Shown: positions 33,010 through 41,681 of the stretch, piece by piece
How the letters are laid out: each line of letters starts with the position of its first letter
How positions within the stretch are numbered: position 1 is the first letter of the stretch
Made by a program: the position numbers and the translations under genes
DNA from: Candidatus Thorarchaeota archaeon MP11T_1
GTDB taxonomy: Archaea; Asgardarchaeota; Thorarchaeia; Thorarchaeales; Thorarchaeaceae
Assembly (NCBI GenBank): GCA_002825515.1
Contig: PJET01000036.1
Span: 1-46,831 of the forward strand
Reading direction: 5' to 3'
DNA: 46,831 nucleotides
Notes under the pieces: generated by a model
The model's database searches: none
Seen by the model: the letters and a program-made list of their open reading frames with translations, nothing else
What the model was told of the DNA's origin: nothing

Positions 33010-33777
33010 ATGGGTGTAGATTTTGATAAACTGAGAAAAGAAGTCATCGAGAAAATGCAAAAAGGAAAATCTGGCGACGTAGGAAACGAATTGAGAAAAG
33101 CATTCGAAAAAATTGAACCTTCGGAGTTCCAGAATTTCGGCGGGATAATGAAGGATGCTATTTTAGTGGATCCTGCAATGTTCTCGGAGAAAGCATATAT
33201 TCTCTTTGATAAGATGATGCGTGCGAGAAAGGCTGACAAACTAGCTGAATTCGAGAGATTCTTTGTTCAGAATTTCTGTAAACTACCTGGTGAGGAATTC
33301 GCAGTAATTTTTGATGGTTGGGTTGAAACTGGCAAGTCTGTAATTAAGGGACAGGTTTTCGTTTCGAACTATCGTGTCATCGCAACTGGAGTGCAGGAAG
33401 CTAAGGCTGCACGAGTGAGTGGTGGTGGTGTGTTCGCATTCCTAAGCCTAGTCCAGCTTGGCAGCTATATGTATAACAAGTCTATCATGGAGCAGATTAC
33501 TAAATCCATCACAGACTCAGGTTTCCAAATGGTGAATTATGGTGTCCTGTACCCCATTAAGGGTGGTTATGAAATCGAGCAAGAAGCCAAGGGTTTCAGG
33601 GCTAAACAGGCTGACCGAGTGAATTACAAGGTCGATGTACCATACCTTGACAAGAAAGGGAATCAACAGATTGCAGATATCGACGTGTCAATTGTCGTTA
33701 ATATCAAGGATTCTGACATTCAGGCAAAGCTCGATAAGATCGAATCGATTGTCCGAGCCAATGCAAAGCCTATGTAG
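33010..33777 (+). CDS. GRAM/PH-like domain protein
   Basis: A 255-residue soluble protein from ATG 33010 (GAGGT 8 bases upstream; an ATG 24 bases earlier is possible). The N-terminal 100 residues are charged helices. From about residue 100, PGEEFAVIFDGWVETGKSVIKG followed by GQVFVSNYRVIATG has the beta-hairpin signature of GRAM or bacterial PH-like domains, which bind lipids or phosphoinositides. A short Gly-rich, hydrophobic stretch (GGGVFAFLSLVQLGSYM) interrupts it. The C-terminus is charged with a helix around IVVNIKDSDIQAKLDKIESI. It lies between the two DinB genes and is the segment absent from the second copy of the duplication. A lipid or membrane contact role is inference. Confidence 0.6.
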   Translation: MGVDFDKLRKEVIEKMQKGKSGDVGNELRKAFEKIEPSEFQNFGGIMKDAILVDPAMFSEKAYILFDKMMRARKADKLAEFERFFVQNFCKLPGEEFAVIFDGWVETGKSVIKGQVFVSNYRVIATGVQEAKAARVSGGGVFAFLSLVQLGSYMYNKSIMEQITKSITDSGFQMVNYGVLYPIKGGYEIEQEAKGFRAKQADRVNYKVDVPYLDKKGNQQIADIDVSIVVNIKDSDIQAKLDKIESIVRANAKPM

Positions 33778-33795
33778 TTCTGGTATTGATCTAAT

Positions 33796-33844
33796 CCAAG
33801 CATGCTCTCCTTCTTCCTAGGAGGACATGTCTTGGAGATATTTT
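33796..33844 (+). terminator. long imperfect hairpin with a T-run
   Basis: CCAAG-CATGCTCTCCT (33796-33811), a 7-base loop, then AGGAGGACATG-T-CTTGG (33819-33835) form a stem of about 16 pairs with two mismatches and one bulge. ATATTTTT follows. It ends the GRAM-like gene's transcript, or is a structural element of the duplicated segment. Confidence 0.5.
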
Positions 33845-33931
33845 TGTGTTCTTTCAATAATATCATTATTCAGAAAGGTATGATTCTGAATCCAACTTCT
33901 CATCTCTGAAATCACCTCATAACTTTGTGTT

Positions 33932-33980
33932 AGCCGAAGCTGTTAAGTACCAGCCAGAATTGTCTGACCTCAGTATCGCC
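33932..33980. repeat. 49-bp perfect direct repeat, copy A
   Basis: The 49 bases starting AGCCGAAGCTGTTAAG and ending CTCAGTATCGCC are identical to 36226-36274. It lies 84 bases before the TPR gene. It contains a weak TATA-like TTAAGTA, so it may be part of a promoter copied with the duplication. It is not coding in a shared frame. Confidence 0.85.
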
Positions 33981-34063
33981 TCATTTTTGTTAGTGTTGTT
34001 ATAGGAATTCAATTCCAAAAGACTGATGTAGAAGGTCAGTCAAATAATAATGATTTCTCGGGT

Positions 34064-35566
34064 TTGAGGTTGTCGAATGTGAAGCCAATTGGAACCATAA
34101 CCGCATGTTTTCCCTATGTTGATGAGGAGACTAGGGCTATCCTTCAATCGGTCATGGATGAAGCAAAAGACTACAACGATTTTGCAGAGCGACTCTGCGA
34201 GAAAGCAATAAGCGAATCACTCCCCGATTTGGCAATTTATTTTGCATACTATCATTGCTATAATCAGGGTAAGTATAACTTTCTAAAACAGATAATTGAT
34301 GCAAACGTCAAGACAAAGCTCACCCAGCTTTTCACTCTTGTAGCAGCACAGAGAAGGGGAGAAGACATTGAATGGAGTGAGTATCAGAAAGCCATGTTTT
34401 CCTCATTGACGCATGTTGAAAATGATTGGATGGCCTGTCACATTTACATTGCTTGGCGTGTAATGATTGAGATTTTTCACCTGCCTGACGCAGCAGTAGA
34501 TAATGAAACTCTGAACATCTTGACTTCCAAGATTGAGAATGATGAGGAGTATGGTTTCTTTCTTTCACAAGTTCGCAGAATCACAGCTTTGCGTTTGTCT
34601 ACCGAAGGCAATCTCAAAGATGCGATCAAATATATTGACCTGGCCATCACTCAAGCAAAGAAATATGATGATCAAGAAGCGCTTTGCGTACTCCTCTTAC
34701 AGAAAGCTAACAAAATAAAGCATTTCAACTTTAATGAAGCACTGAGTATCTTAGGGATCACGAAGAAGATAGTTGATGAGCTTGGATATGTTGATGGGGA
34801 CGGACTTTATCTTCATGAACTAGGTCATATTGCAATGGCGAAAGGGGAGTTCGAGAAGGCAATAGGCTATCAGAATCAATGCGTGGTGCATCGATTGGAC
34901 ACAGGACTTCCCGTAGGTTTCATGAGATTGGTCATAGCTTCCATCTACAACCAGAAGGGTGATGGAAAGACTGCTCTAAAATTCATACATGAGAGTCGAA
35001 ATGACTATGGGAAAGGCGCCGAAGTATTGGACCAAATACAGGCGACTTGGGCGTCTCTGCTCCTCAATAAGCTTGATGAGGCTAGTCAGTGCTTGGAGAA
35101 GGCACATGCATCCTCACTAAACTCCGGTGATGAAACATACCTTGCCTATATTCATTTTCTTGAGGGTCTACTAGCGAAAAAACAAGGTGACCTGTTGTCT
35201 GCTGTTTTTTCCTTGAAGAACGCTCTTGAGGTTTATGAGCGGTTCGAATTTGATGCCTTTATCAATCTCGCACTCTTGGAACTGGTCGATTCTGAGATTG
35301 ACTTGGTTTCTCCTAAGAAGGAAAGTGGCGGACTAGAAGTTTCCGGACCTTGGATGAGAAAGTTACTTGATCGCATTGAGGAGAAGGATCTTCCAGGCAC
35401 TGCTGCACAGGCTAAACTCCTTCTGGCCAAGTTCAGATTCAAACAGGGTAGAATCGAAGAATCAAGAAGATTAGTAGAACAGGTCTTGGACATCTCAGAA
35501 AAAACTGGGATGTACTATCTCAAGGACAAGGCCGAGCTTCTTATCCCAGACTTACTTCTCTCGTAG
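34064..35566 (+). CDS. large TPR-repeat protein
   Basis: A 500-residue all-helical soluble protein. The region from about 175 to 490 is a run of helix pairs with TPR spacing, for example STEGNLKDAIKYIDLAITQA, AMAKGEFEKAIGYQNQCV, LLNKLDEASQCLEKAHASS and FKQGRIEESRRLVEQVLD. The N-terminal 120 residues resemble the TPR-capping part of archaeal and bacterial regulatory adaptors. A HELGH segment at about 254 lies inside these helices and is not a protease site. TTG 34064 opens the frame; no ATG or good ribosome site precedes it, so the exact start is uncertain. It follows the 49-bp repeat copy A. No other domain is visible. Confidence 0.75.
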   Translation: MRLSNVKPIGTITACFPYVDEETRAILQSVMDEAKDYNDFAERLCEKAISESLPDLAIYFAYYHCYNQGKYNFLKQIIDANVKTKLTQLFTLVAAQRRGEDIEWSEYQKAMFSSLTHVENDWMACHIYIAWRVMIEIFHLPDAAVDNETLNILTSKIENDEEYGFFLSQVRRITALRLSTEGNLKDAIKYIDLAITQAKKYDDQEALCVLLLQKANKIKHFNFNEALSILGITKKIVDELGYVDGDGLYLHELGHIAMAKGEFEKAIGYQNQCVVHRLDTGLPVGFMRLVIASIYNQKGDGKTALKFIHESRNDYGKGAEVLDQIQATWASLLLNKLDEASQCLEKAHASSLNSGDETYLAYIHFLEGLLAKKQGDLLSAVFSLKNALEVYERFEFDAFINLALLELVDSEIDLVSPKKESGGLEVSGPWMRKLLDRIEEKDLPGTAAQAKLLLAKFRFKQGRIEESRRLVEQVLDISEKTGMYYLKDKAELLIPDLLLS

Positions 35567-35584
35567 AACGTCAGAGAACTCTCT

Positions 35585-36082
35585 TCACTTGCGTCTACAC
35601 CAGTCGCCGTTGATTGCACTCAGTTGACCATTGTGGTGATTAAGGTGTGCACACACATCGGTAATCGCATCAATGACCCGCTTGTCTTGGTAATAGTTGG
35701 GAGTGTTGGCCCCTTCTAGAATACGGCTCAGTTCTTCATCGGAGGTTTGCTCGAAATACTTGAGAAACTCGCTCTCCACTAAGTCATAATAGTCGTTAAT
35801 CTCTGCAAGCGAAGTCCCTTTCCAGTTTCCATTGTCGCTACTGTCGCCTCGGTATGAATAGAAGAGATTCGGATTCCTAGGCTCTCCTTCTTTGATCAAC
35901 ATGTTCAATGTATAGTCATACGCAGCAGCTTGATGCGCCAAAAGCCATCCCAATGCGGACATTCCGGTCCCAGGTCGATAGGAGAGGTCTTCGCATCCAT
36001 TTTCCATTAGGCTCCGAAGCGCTCTTCTACGCCACGCTCTCGTAGATGCTGAAAGACTTTGGACTAGTTCTTTGGCATTCAT
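35585..36082 (-). CDS. DinB-family protein, copy 2
   Basis: A 165-residue paralogue of the protein encoded at 32263-32763, with 18 substitutions over the shared length. The metal-ligand histidines (LLAHQAAAYDY and HLNHHNGQL) are kept. The final His of that late motif is Gln here, but the other His residues remain. DNA identity is also high across the gene. The ATG is at 36082 by comparison with copy 1; TATA-like CATAAAAA lies about 30 bases upstream. It is convergent with the TPR gene, 18 bases away. A recent tandem duplication is the simple reading. The function is unknown, as for copy 1. Confidence 0.85.
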   Translation of the reverse strand: MNAKELVQSLSASTRAWRRRALRSLMENGCEDLSYRPGTGMSALGWLLAHQAAAYDYTLNMLIKEGEPRNPNLFYSYRGDSSDNGNWKGTSLAEINDYYDLVESEFLKYFEQTSDEELSRILEGANTPNYYQDKRVIDAITDVCAHLNHHNGQLSAINGDWCRRK

Positions 36083-36225
36083 GGCAATCGCTTTGACTTG
36101 TAGTCTGGGATTTTTATGCATTGGTTACTACGCATTGGTATGTTGAGTTCCCGAAACTTGTTAATAGGACCTTCATTATGCATTGTTTCTGACATCTGTT
36201 TTCCGTGACCATTCTCAATTTGGCA

Positions 36226-36274
36226 AGCCGAAGCTGTTAAGTACCAGCCAGAATTGTCTGACCTCAGTATCGCC
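36226..36274. repeat. 49-bp perfect direct repeat, copy B
   Basis: This copy is identical to 33932-33980 (starts AGCCGAAGCTG, ends GTATCGCC). It lies 41 bases before the thiolase-like gene. Both copies precede plus-strand genes and both follow a divergent DinB gene, with the GRAM-like gene intervening only in copy A. Confidence 0.85.
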
Positions 36275-36315
36275 GCTGTTTCATCGGCGTTCAAAAGAGG
36301 ATTCAGTGATATATT

Positions 36316-37593
36316 ATGAGTCGAAAAGTGTGCCTCGCAGGCGGTGCGGTCACTCCGTTCGACTATCCCATGCATATAACTCCTGAGGGAATGATTGCTA
36401 ATGCTATTGTGGAGACCCAGGGAGATGTACCCGACTTCACATTGAGAGACCTTCAGTTTATGGTCTACTCGCACTTCTCAGTGCACTTTGGCAAACAACT
36501 CTGTCCGGAGTGGATTGTTCATGATCATCTGGGACTAGTCGGTCTACCGCATGTGAGAATTGAGAATGGAGGAAACACCGGAGGATCAGCTCTGTACGGC
36601 GCATTCATGGCCATCAAATCGGGTATGTTCGATGTGGTTGGTGTTGCCGGGTGGGAAACCATGGACAACGTGACACAGTCCCAAGGCTCGGAGTTCATTG
36701 CGCTCGCCTCAGACACGAGGTATGAAGCACTTGCTGGTGGTATATACCCAATCTACTATGCTGCAATGGCGTACAAATTCATGAAAGAGAATGGTCTTAC
36801 TGAGGAAGACTTTGCAATGGCTGCGTTGAAGAATCGCAACTATGCTGCTGATAATGAAAAGACTCAGTGGTATAGAAGTGACTTCACCAATCCCAAATCT
36901 CCCTACCACAAGAAGGAGCTTACAGTCGAAGACATAATGGAAAGCCGTCTTATCAGCTACCCCTTGAAGCGATTGGATTGCTGTCTCATGAGCCGTGGAG
37001 GTGCTTTCGCCTTGATAACATCTGAAGAGTGGGCTAAGAAGCATGCTCCTGACAACTATGTCGTTATTGATGGTGCTGGGCTTAGTAGCTGTACAATTCG
37101 AGCCGGGGATCGTATCGACTTCCCAGGTTGGAATGAAAGGTACGGAAAAGGCTACCCAGACATGACAGAGTTTGCTGCGTGTCGACGTTCCGGTGAGATG
37201 GCCTATGACATGGCAGGCATCGAGTACAAGAATGCCGCCAAAGAGATTGATGTGGCTGAGATTCATGATGCCTTCAGTTCATCAGAAGTCCAGATCTACA
37301 AGGCGCTCTATTGGTGCGATAAGGACAATATGAGAGAGTTCATCCGTGACAAGCAGACCTTCCTTGATGGTGAAGTCCCAACAAACATCGGTGGCGGTCT
37401 GATGGGTTACGGTCACCCAGTTGGAGCAACCGGTATCATGTCAGCTGTCGAATGCATGTACCATCTCAATGACACAGCGCCTAAGAAACACCTGAGTTCC
37501 AAGACCTATGTCAAAGATGCAAACACCGGTCTTGTCAACAGTCATGCAGGTACTGGTACCAGTATCTCGAACTTCATTCTGAGGAGGCCATAG
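36316..37593 (+). CDS. thiolase-fold protein lacking the nucleophilic cysteine
   Basis: A 425-residue thiolase superfamily protein of the SCP2-thiolase/archaeal type that pairs with DUF35. The N-terminal nucleophile motif, normally E-x-A-C-A-S-G-G, reads RIENGGNTGGSALYG, with Gly86 where the acyl-accepting Cys belongs. The general-base motif IHDAF (His317) and the C-terminal GGGLMGYGHPVGATG (Tyr365, His367) are present, as is the late SHAGTGTS. Loss of the Cys excludes normal thiolase chemistry. The known precedent is the Ltp2 aldolase, a Cys-less thiolase homologue that works with a DUF35 protein (ChsH2) in C-C bond cleavage. The ATG follows a weak GTGATATATT, and the 49-bp repeat lies upstream. 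It is 2 bases from the DUF35 gene. Confidence 0.85.
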   Translation: MSRKVCLAGGAVTPFDYPMHITPEGMIANAIVETQGDVPDFTLRDLQFMVYSHFSVHFGKQLCPEWIVHDHLGLVGLPHVRIENGGNTGGSALYGAFMAIKSGMFDVVGVAGWETMDNVTQSQGSEFIALASDTRYEALAGGIYPIYYAAMAYKFMKENGLTEEDFAMAALKNRNYAADNEKTQWYRSDFTNPKSPYHKKELTVEDIMESRLISYPLKRLDCCLMSRGGAFALITSEEWAKKHAPDNYVVIDGAGLSSCTIRAGDRIDFPGWNERYGKGYPDMTEFAACRRSGEMAYDMAGIEYKNAAKEIDVAEIHDAFSSSEVQIYKALYWCDKDNMREFIRDKQTFLDGEVPTNIGGGLMGYGHPVGATGIMSAVECMYHLNDTAPKKHLSSKTYVKDANTGLVNSHAGTGTSISNFILRRP

Positions 37594-37595
37594 AG

Positions 37596-38261
37596 ATGAC
37601 CAAGGACAAACGTATGCACAAGATACCTGGCCACAACGATGTAGAGTGGGACGACAAGCACTCGGATGAGTTCCGTGGTGATGTCAAGGAAACCGGTATC
37701 GGGTTTATGGGCTACGATTGGGACAGCAAGGAGGAGCAGTTCAAGGTCTATCTGCATTATGATCAGCTATACTACTGGAAATATGCAGAGGTTTCAAAGC
37801 TCGGTAAGGGCTTTGTTGATGGTGAGTTCTGGGGCACCAAATGTCCCAAGTGTGGTGACAAGTTTTTCCCACCGAGGGTGAACTGCTGGAACTTAGATGA
37901 TAACCTCGAAAAGACTGAGTGGGTCAAGCTCAAGGAAGAAGGTATTGTCCACACATGGACAATTGCTGGATGGAGTGGAAAGTCTTCATTGAAACGCCTA
38001 CCCTTTGTACTCGCCTATGTCATAGTTGATGGTTGCAAGACTGCAATTGCAAACGAGCTCAGAGGTCTAGACCCATGGGACACCGAGTTTGGTATGCCTG
38101 TAAAGGTTGTTTGGAAGCCTAAGAAGGAGCGGCAGGGCACTGTCACCGACTTCTGGTTTGAGCCAGCTGACGGTTGGAAACCTGGCCCAATGAACCCAGA
38201 GAAGGAGCGTATGAAGGAACTCTGCGCGCCTGTCTATGAATGGGTCAAGACCATGAAATAA
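37596..38261 (+). CDS. DUF35 OB-fold/zinc-ribbon partner protein
   Basis: A 221-residue DUF35 protein. An N-terminal extension (about 1-75) precedes a rubredoxin-like zinc ribbon with Cys83-x2-Cys86-x10-Cys97, but the expected fourth Cys is Leu100, so the site has only three cysteines. An OB fold follows (about 110-185), with EGIVHTWTIAGWSG, LPFVLAYVIVDG and VKVVWKPKKERQG, and the tail is basic and acidic-mixed, ending YEWVKTMK. These proteins channel acyl-CoA to a partner thiolase or aldolase. It is translationally linked to the thiolase-like gene (2-base gap, GAGGAGG before its ATG). The C-terminal segment recurs as relics at 41479 and 42325. Confidence 0.9.
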   Translation: MTKDKRMHKIPGHNDVEWDDKHSDEFRGDVKETGIGFMGYDWDSKEEQFKVYLHYDQLYYWKYAEVSKLGKGFVDGEFWGTKCPKCGDKFFPPRVNCWNLDDNLEKTEWVKLKEEGIVHTWTIAGWSGKSSLKRLPFVLAYVIVDGCKTAIANELRGLDPWDTEFGMPVKVVWKPKKERQGTVTDFWFEPADGWKPGPMNPEKERMKELCAPVYEWVKTMK

Positions 38262-38275
38262 ATTTCAATCGAATA

Positions 38276-38309
38276 GAGCTGGTTTTATACCAGCTCCTCT
38301 TCTTATTTT
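38276..38309 (+). terminator. hairpin terminator after the DUF35 gene
   Basis: GAGCTGG (38276-38282), loop TTTTATA, CCAGCTC (38290-38296), then CTCTTCTTATTTTC. It is a perfect 7-bp stem with a pyrimidine-rich tail. A near copy follows the relic at 41560. Confidence 0.75.
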
Positions 38310-38565
38310 CACAAAAAATATCCATACCATTATTATGAAACCCTTCACACACTACGACATCCATAGGTCTGATCTTTTCGCGTCATTCATCACCTTGTCT
38401 TCATCGCTCTTATTGTGGTCTTTGTTCTTAGCATGTTTCAGATTAGGTATCTAAATATTTGATTCTGCCAAGGATTTAATTGACTGATGAAGGTGTCCAA
38501 ACAAGCTTTTTCTATTTATTTTGGAAGATTTAGGAAATTAATCCCATAAATGGAAGCTGAATTAA
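38310..38565. other. AT-rich intergenic region before the surface glycoprotein
   Basis: This gap contains two TATA-like stretches that could drive the gene at 38566: CTATTTATTTT at about 38510-38520 and CCATAAATG at about 38544-38552. A 39-codon open frame at 38335-38454 is hydrophobic at its end but has no ribosome site. I see nothing else. Confidence 0.4.
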
Positions 38566-41445
38566 ATGAAGTCAAGATACTTGCTTTTCACATTCTTTGT
38601 TATCATTTTGATATTGCCAATAACAAATCCAATTACAACATCCCAATTTGTTGAAGATACAAGAGTGAGCAGATTCACAGAGGTTCTTCAACCTCACTTT
38701 GCAGTTTCAGATATTGGAGGAGAAGACCCTCTGATTACTAATGTAATACGTAATGGGGGCTTCGAAGAAGCTGATACAAACGGTGGGCCAGAGCACTGGA
38801 TTGAAGTTGGCTGTGGTTTGGTTGTGCAAAATGGATCTTACCAAGATATTACATATTCAGGTTCAAAGGCAGGTCGTCTTTTGGCAAAAGGAAGCTCTCA
38901 GTTTTATGGTAGTGCGCAGTATGCCGATTTTCACTCGGTTGCTCCAAGACCTTATTTGGAACAGAATATGGTAGTGGATTTCTTCTTCTATATTGAGTCA
39001 ATTCCCTTAACATCATCATCATTTGATGCGTCAATAAAATTCGAGGTAGTTATTTACAACAATATTCTAACTCGCACAATCAATTATTGGTTATCTCATA
39101 GAGATAGTTATAATCCTGTTAACGGAACATATCTGAAAAACATACTTTTGAATGGCTCAACCAGTGCTTGGATAAACTTTGACAGGAATATAACTAGTGA
39201 TTATGAAGATCTCTTTGGAGTGGTTGATTCTAACCTGTATGTTATCAGCACTGGCTTTACCGTGTGGTCCCCCGCCGGAGTGGACACACCCTCTGATTTT
39301 ATCTTCGATGATCTGACAATGCAAAATTCCACAGGGTATGAATTCATCGCAAATGGGGATTTTGAGGCCGGACCAGCAAGTGGATTTACAAATTACCGCT
39401 GTAGTCCTAGCTATGCGTTGTTATCGAGCGATAACACGGAAGGATTAGCATCAGTCAACATGAGTGCCTATGCTCAGTTGAATTCTGATGTATCCGATGT
39501 GATTGTAAGAAATAGCATTGGGTACCCTGAAGGTTACTTTGTTACAGGACAAGGTACAGGAATAATCGACTTCGATTGGAAGTATAGTGACGCTCCATCA
39601 GCGGACAATGACCAATTTGCATACCTCTTTATTCATGCAAGGAATACAACCCATCAGTTTGAATTCTACTGGTTTCTGGGTCGATATTCAGACGATACAA
39701 GTTTCACAAACACAAGTAACACCTACTTTATGCTGACTGATGGTTTTGGCAATCGTGGATCCTGGGAACACCAGGCCATCGACTTGAATGATGCCTTCAC
39801 GGAACTGGGCATTGTTAATGTTGCGATTGATAGTTTCGAGTTCTACGCTAAAGCAAGTCAAATCGCTGGTTCCTACGTTGTCCTACTCGTTGATGCCTTT
39901 AGTTTCATGGACTTTCCAGCTCATGATCCTGGATTTGAACAAGACTGGTACTGGAATGTTGCACAGGTTTGTACAGCTTGGGATCATACGGGAAACGTTC
40001 ATCCATGGCAGAACAGGACTCCTGTTGCACATAGTGGAGATTGGGCTGGAACACTTGACGTCACGAGTTACGTAACTTCTGGTTTCCATCGAAATACATT
40101 CTTGCAACTCGAGAGGGACATATACACCTCATTCTGGTATCGCATCAATTCAATAGTTAACTCTGGCTCAATGCATAATTACGCAAGAATTGACTTCTTG
40201 TTTGACAACAACTATCACCTTGAGTATTATCTTGGTGGAGAAGCAATGCCTGCCACGATGAATACAAGTACCATTGCTCGATATTATGCTGATGACTATA
40301 GTACCACTGGGATGTGGTTGAACATAGTTCGAAATCCATGGCGAGATATGACTGCTGTGTTTGGTGAGTCTACATGGAATATTGTTAACATCCTGCTCTA
40401 CGCATACTCCGAGGGCGGAGCGTCTATATCTATCAACTTCGATGACATCAACTTTGTTCGCGATACACATGGACCGAACATCTCCTTGGTTCAACGAAAT
40501 CCTTCAGTACCCACTTACCAAACCTCGGTCACAGTAACTTCTGATATCACTGACAATATGGAGCTCGCTGAAGTAAATCTTCACTACAACAATGGGTCAT
40601 GGCATGTGGTAGAAATGACCAAAACTACCGGGTATGAGGCAATAATACCGGTCGCCCCCTATGGGACTCTTGTTGAGTACTATGTGAACGCAACGGATTA
40701 TGGTGGAACCGTAACTGTAAGCTCACTGGAAAGTTATGTGGTTTCTGATGACGTTAACCCAACTATCACCCTCACATCACCTGCGAGTGATGAGGTGGTC
40801 AATGGAACTGTTCTAATTCAGTCCAGTGCATCCGATCCCATTGGTGGTGGAGGAGTTGCATTTGTCGAGTTCTGGAGAAATGAATCTACTCTGATGTTCA
40901 ATGACACAGTTGCTCCATACGAATATAGTTGGGACAGTAGGACTGTAGCAAATGGAACATATCTCATAACAGTTAAGGTCGTAGACTTTGCAGGGAATTC
41001 AGCGAATGACTCGGTTACTATTTCCACTGACAATGATTTTACAGCACCCAAATGGACAATCGTACCCGCAGATCAGGAAATTATTGAAGGTGAAGTGTTC
41101 AGCTATCAAATCGGTGCCTCAGACATATCGGGTATCGGCGGTTACGCTGTTAATGACACAGTCAACTTTGTTATCGACTCGTCTGGGTTGATTACAAACG
41201 TGACAACCTTAGCCGCTGGTGATTATTTCTTGAATGTCAGTGTCTGGGACTCGTTAGGAAATAAGGTGTTCCAAGTTATCAGAATAACTGTTTCACCTGC
41301 ATCAACAACAACACCCACAACAACAACCTCATCGACTCCGACTACTCCATCTGAGCCGGTTGACCGGACAATGCTCTTGGTGGCTGGCGGTGCATTGGTT
41401 GCAATACTGTTCTTTGGATGTCTTGTCAAGATGCGAAAGCGCTAG
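38566..41445 (+). CDS. large surface glycoprotein, membrane anchored
   Basis: A 959-residue extracellular protein with an N-terminal signal peptide (about 1-25, YLLFTFFVIILILPITN). Repeated carbohydrate-binding-like beta-sandwich regions (about 55-260, 260-450, 455-640) have the pattern '(N/A)G.FE.G..', for example VIRNGGFEEADTNGG and FIANGDFEAGPASGF. Two Ig-like domains follow: about 645-735, and about 735-825 with ITLTSPASDEVVNGTVLI and YLITVKVVDFAGNSAND. A cadherin-like region (about 830-910), a Thr/Ser/Pro linker and a C-terminal helix (LLVAGGALVAILFFGCLV) before KMRKR complete it. N-glycosylation sequons are numerous. It probably binds polysaccharides or forms part of a surface layer. 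There is no catalytic motif. Confidence 0.82.
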   Translation: MKSRYLLFTFFVIILILPITNPITTSQFVEDTRVSRFTEVLQPHFAVSDIGGEDPLITNVIRNGGFEEADTNGGPEHWIEVGCGLVVQNGSYQDITYSGSKAGRLLAKGSSQFYGSAQYADFHSVAPRPYLEQNMVVDFFFYIESIPLTSSSFDASIKFEVVIYNNILTRTINYWLSHRDSYNPVNGTYLKNILLNGSTSAWINFDRNITSDYEDLFGVVDSNLYVISTGFTVWSPAGVDTPSDFIFDDLTMQNSTGYEFIANGDFEAGPASGFTNYRCSPSYALLSSDNTEGLASVNMSAYAQLNSDVSDVIVRNSIGYPEGYFVTGQGTGIIDFDWKYSDAPSADNDQFAYLFIHARNTTHQFEFYWFLGRYSDDTSFTNTSNTYFMLTDGFGNRGSWEHQAIDLNDAFTELGIVNVAIDSFEFYAKASQIAGSYVVLLVDAFSFMDFPAHDPGFEQDWYWNVAQVCTAWDHTGNVHPWQNRTPVAHSGDWAGTLDVTSYVTSGFHRNTFLQLERDIYTSFWYRINSIVNSGSMHNYARIDFLFDNNYHLEYYLGGEAMPATMNTSTIARYYADDYSTTGMWLNIVRNPWRDMTAVFGESTWNIVNILLYAYSEGGASISINFDDINFVRDTHGPNISLVQRNPSVPTYQTSVTVTSDITDNMELAEVNLHYNNGSWHVVEMTKTTGYEAIIPVAPYGTLVEYYVNATDYGGTVTVSSLESYVVSDDVNPTITLTSPASDEVVNGTVLIQSSASDPIGGGGVAFVEFWRNESTLMFNDTVAPYEYSWDSRTVANGTYLITVKVVDFAGNSANDSVTISTDNDFTAPKWTIVPADQEIIEGEVFSYQIGASDISGIGGYAVNDTVNFVIDSSGLITNVTTLAAGDYFLNVSVWDSLGNKVFQVIRITVSPASTTTPTTTTSSTPTTPSEPVDRTMLLVAGGALVAILFFGCLVKMRKR

Positions 41446-41478
41446 TTCTAGTATGAATACCGATAATGTAGTCTAACG

Positions 41479-41547
41479 ACTCCTGAGAAGAAGTGTATGA
41501 AGGAACTCTGGGCACCTTTCTACGAATGGGTCAAGTCGATGAAGTAA
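41479..41547 (+). pseudogene. relic of a DUF35 C-terminus
   Basis: The 22 codons ending in TAA at 41545-41547 spell a tail identical at 16 of 22 positions to the end of the intact DUF35 protein at 37596-38261 (shared PEK, MKEL, AP, YEWVK and MK). There is no upstream frame, so it is a fragment. It is followed by a near-identical hairpin terminator, showing that the 3' end of a DUF35 gene and its terminator were copied. Confidence 0.75.
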
Positions 41548-41559
41548 ATCCTAGTGTGC

Positions 41560-41594
41560 GAGCTGGTTCTGTGCCAGCTCCTCCTCTTATTTTC
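41560..41594 (+). terminator. hairpin terminator after the DUF35 relic
   Basis: GAGCTGG (41560-41566), loop TTCTGTG, CCAGCTC (41574-41580), then CTCCTCTTATTTTC. It has the same stem and tail as the terminator at 38276 and now ends the surface glycoprotein transcript. Confidence 0.7.
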
Positions 41595-41681
41595 ATATAA
41601 AATTCTCAAGATGAGATTGTTTTAACTGGCTTTCTTTGACCATTCGATTAAATCTATAGCTCTATTTTCATATTTTCTGCC

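Noticed and set aside
34820..34840. HELGH zinc-protease motif in the large TPR protein
   Set aside because: It lies inside a predicted TPR helix pair with no third ligand or protease context, so it is chance.
38335..38454. 39-codon frame with a hydrophobic C-terminus between the DUF35 and surface protein genes
   Set aside because: No ribosome site, no well-placed TATA box, and a composition expected of AT-rich non-coding DNA.
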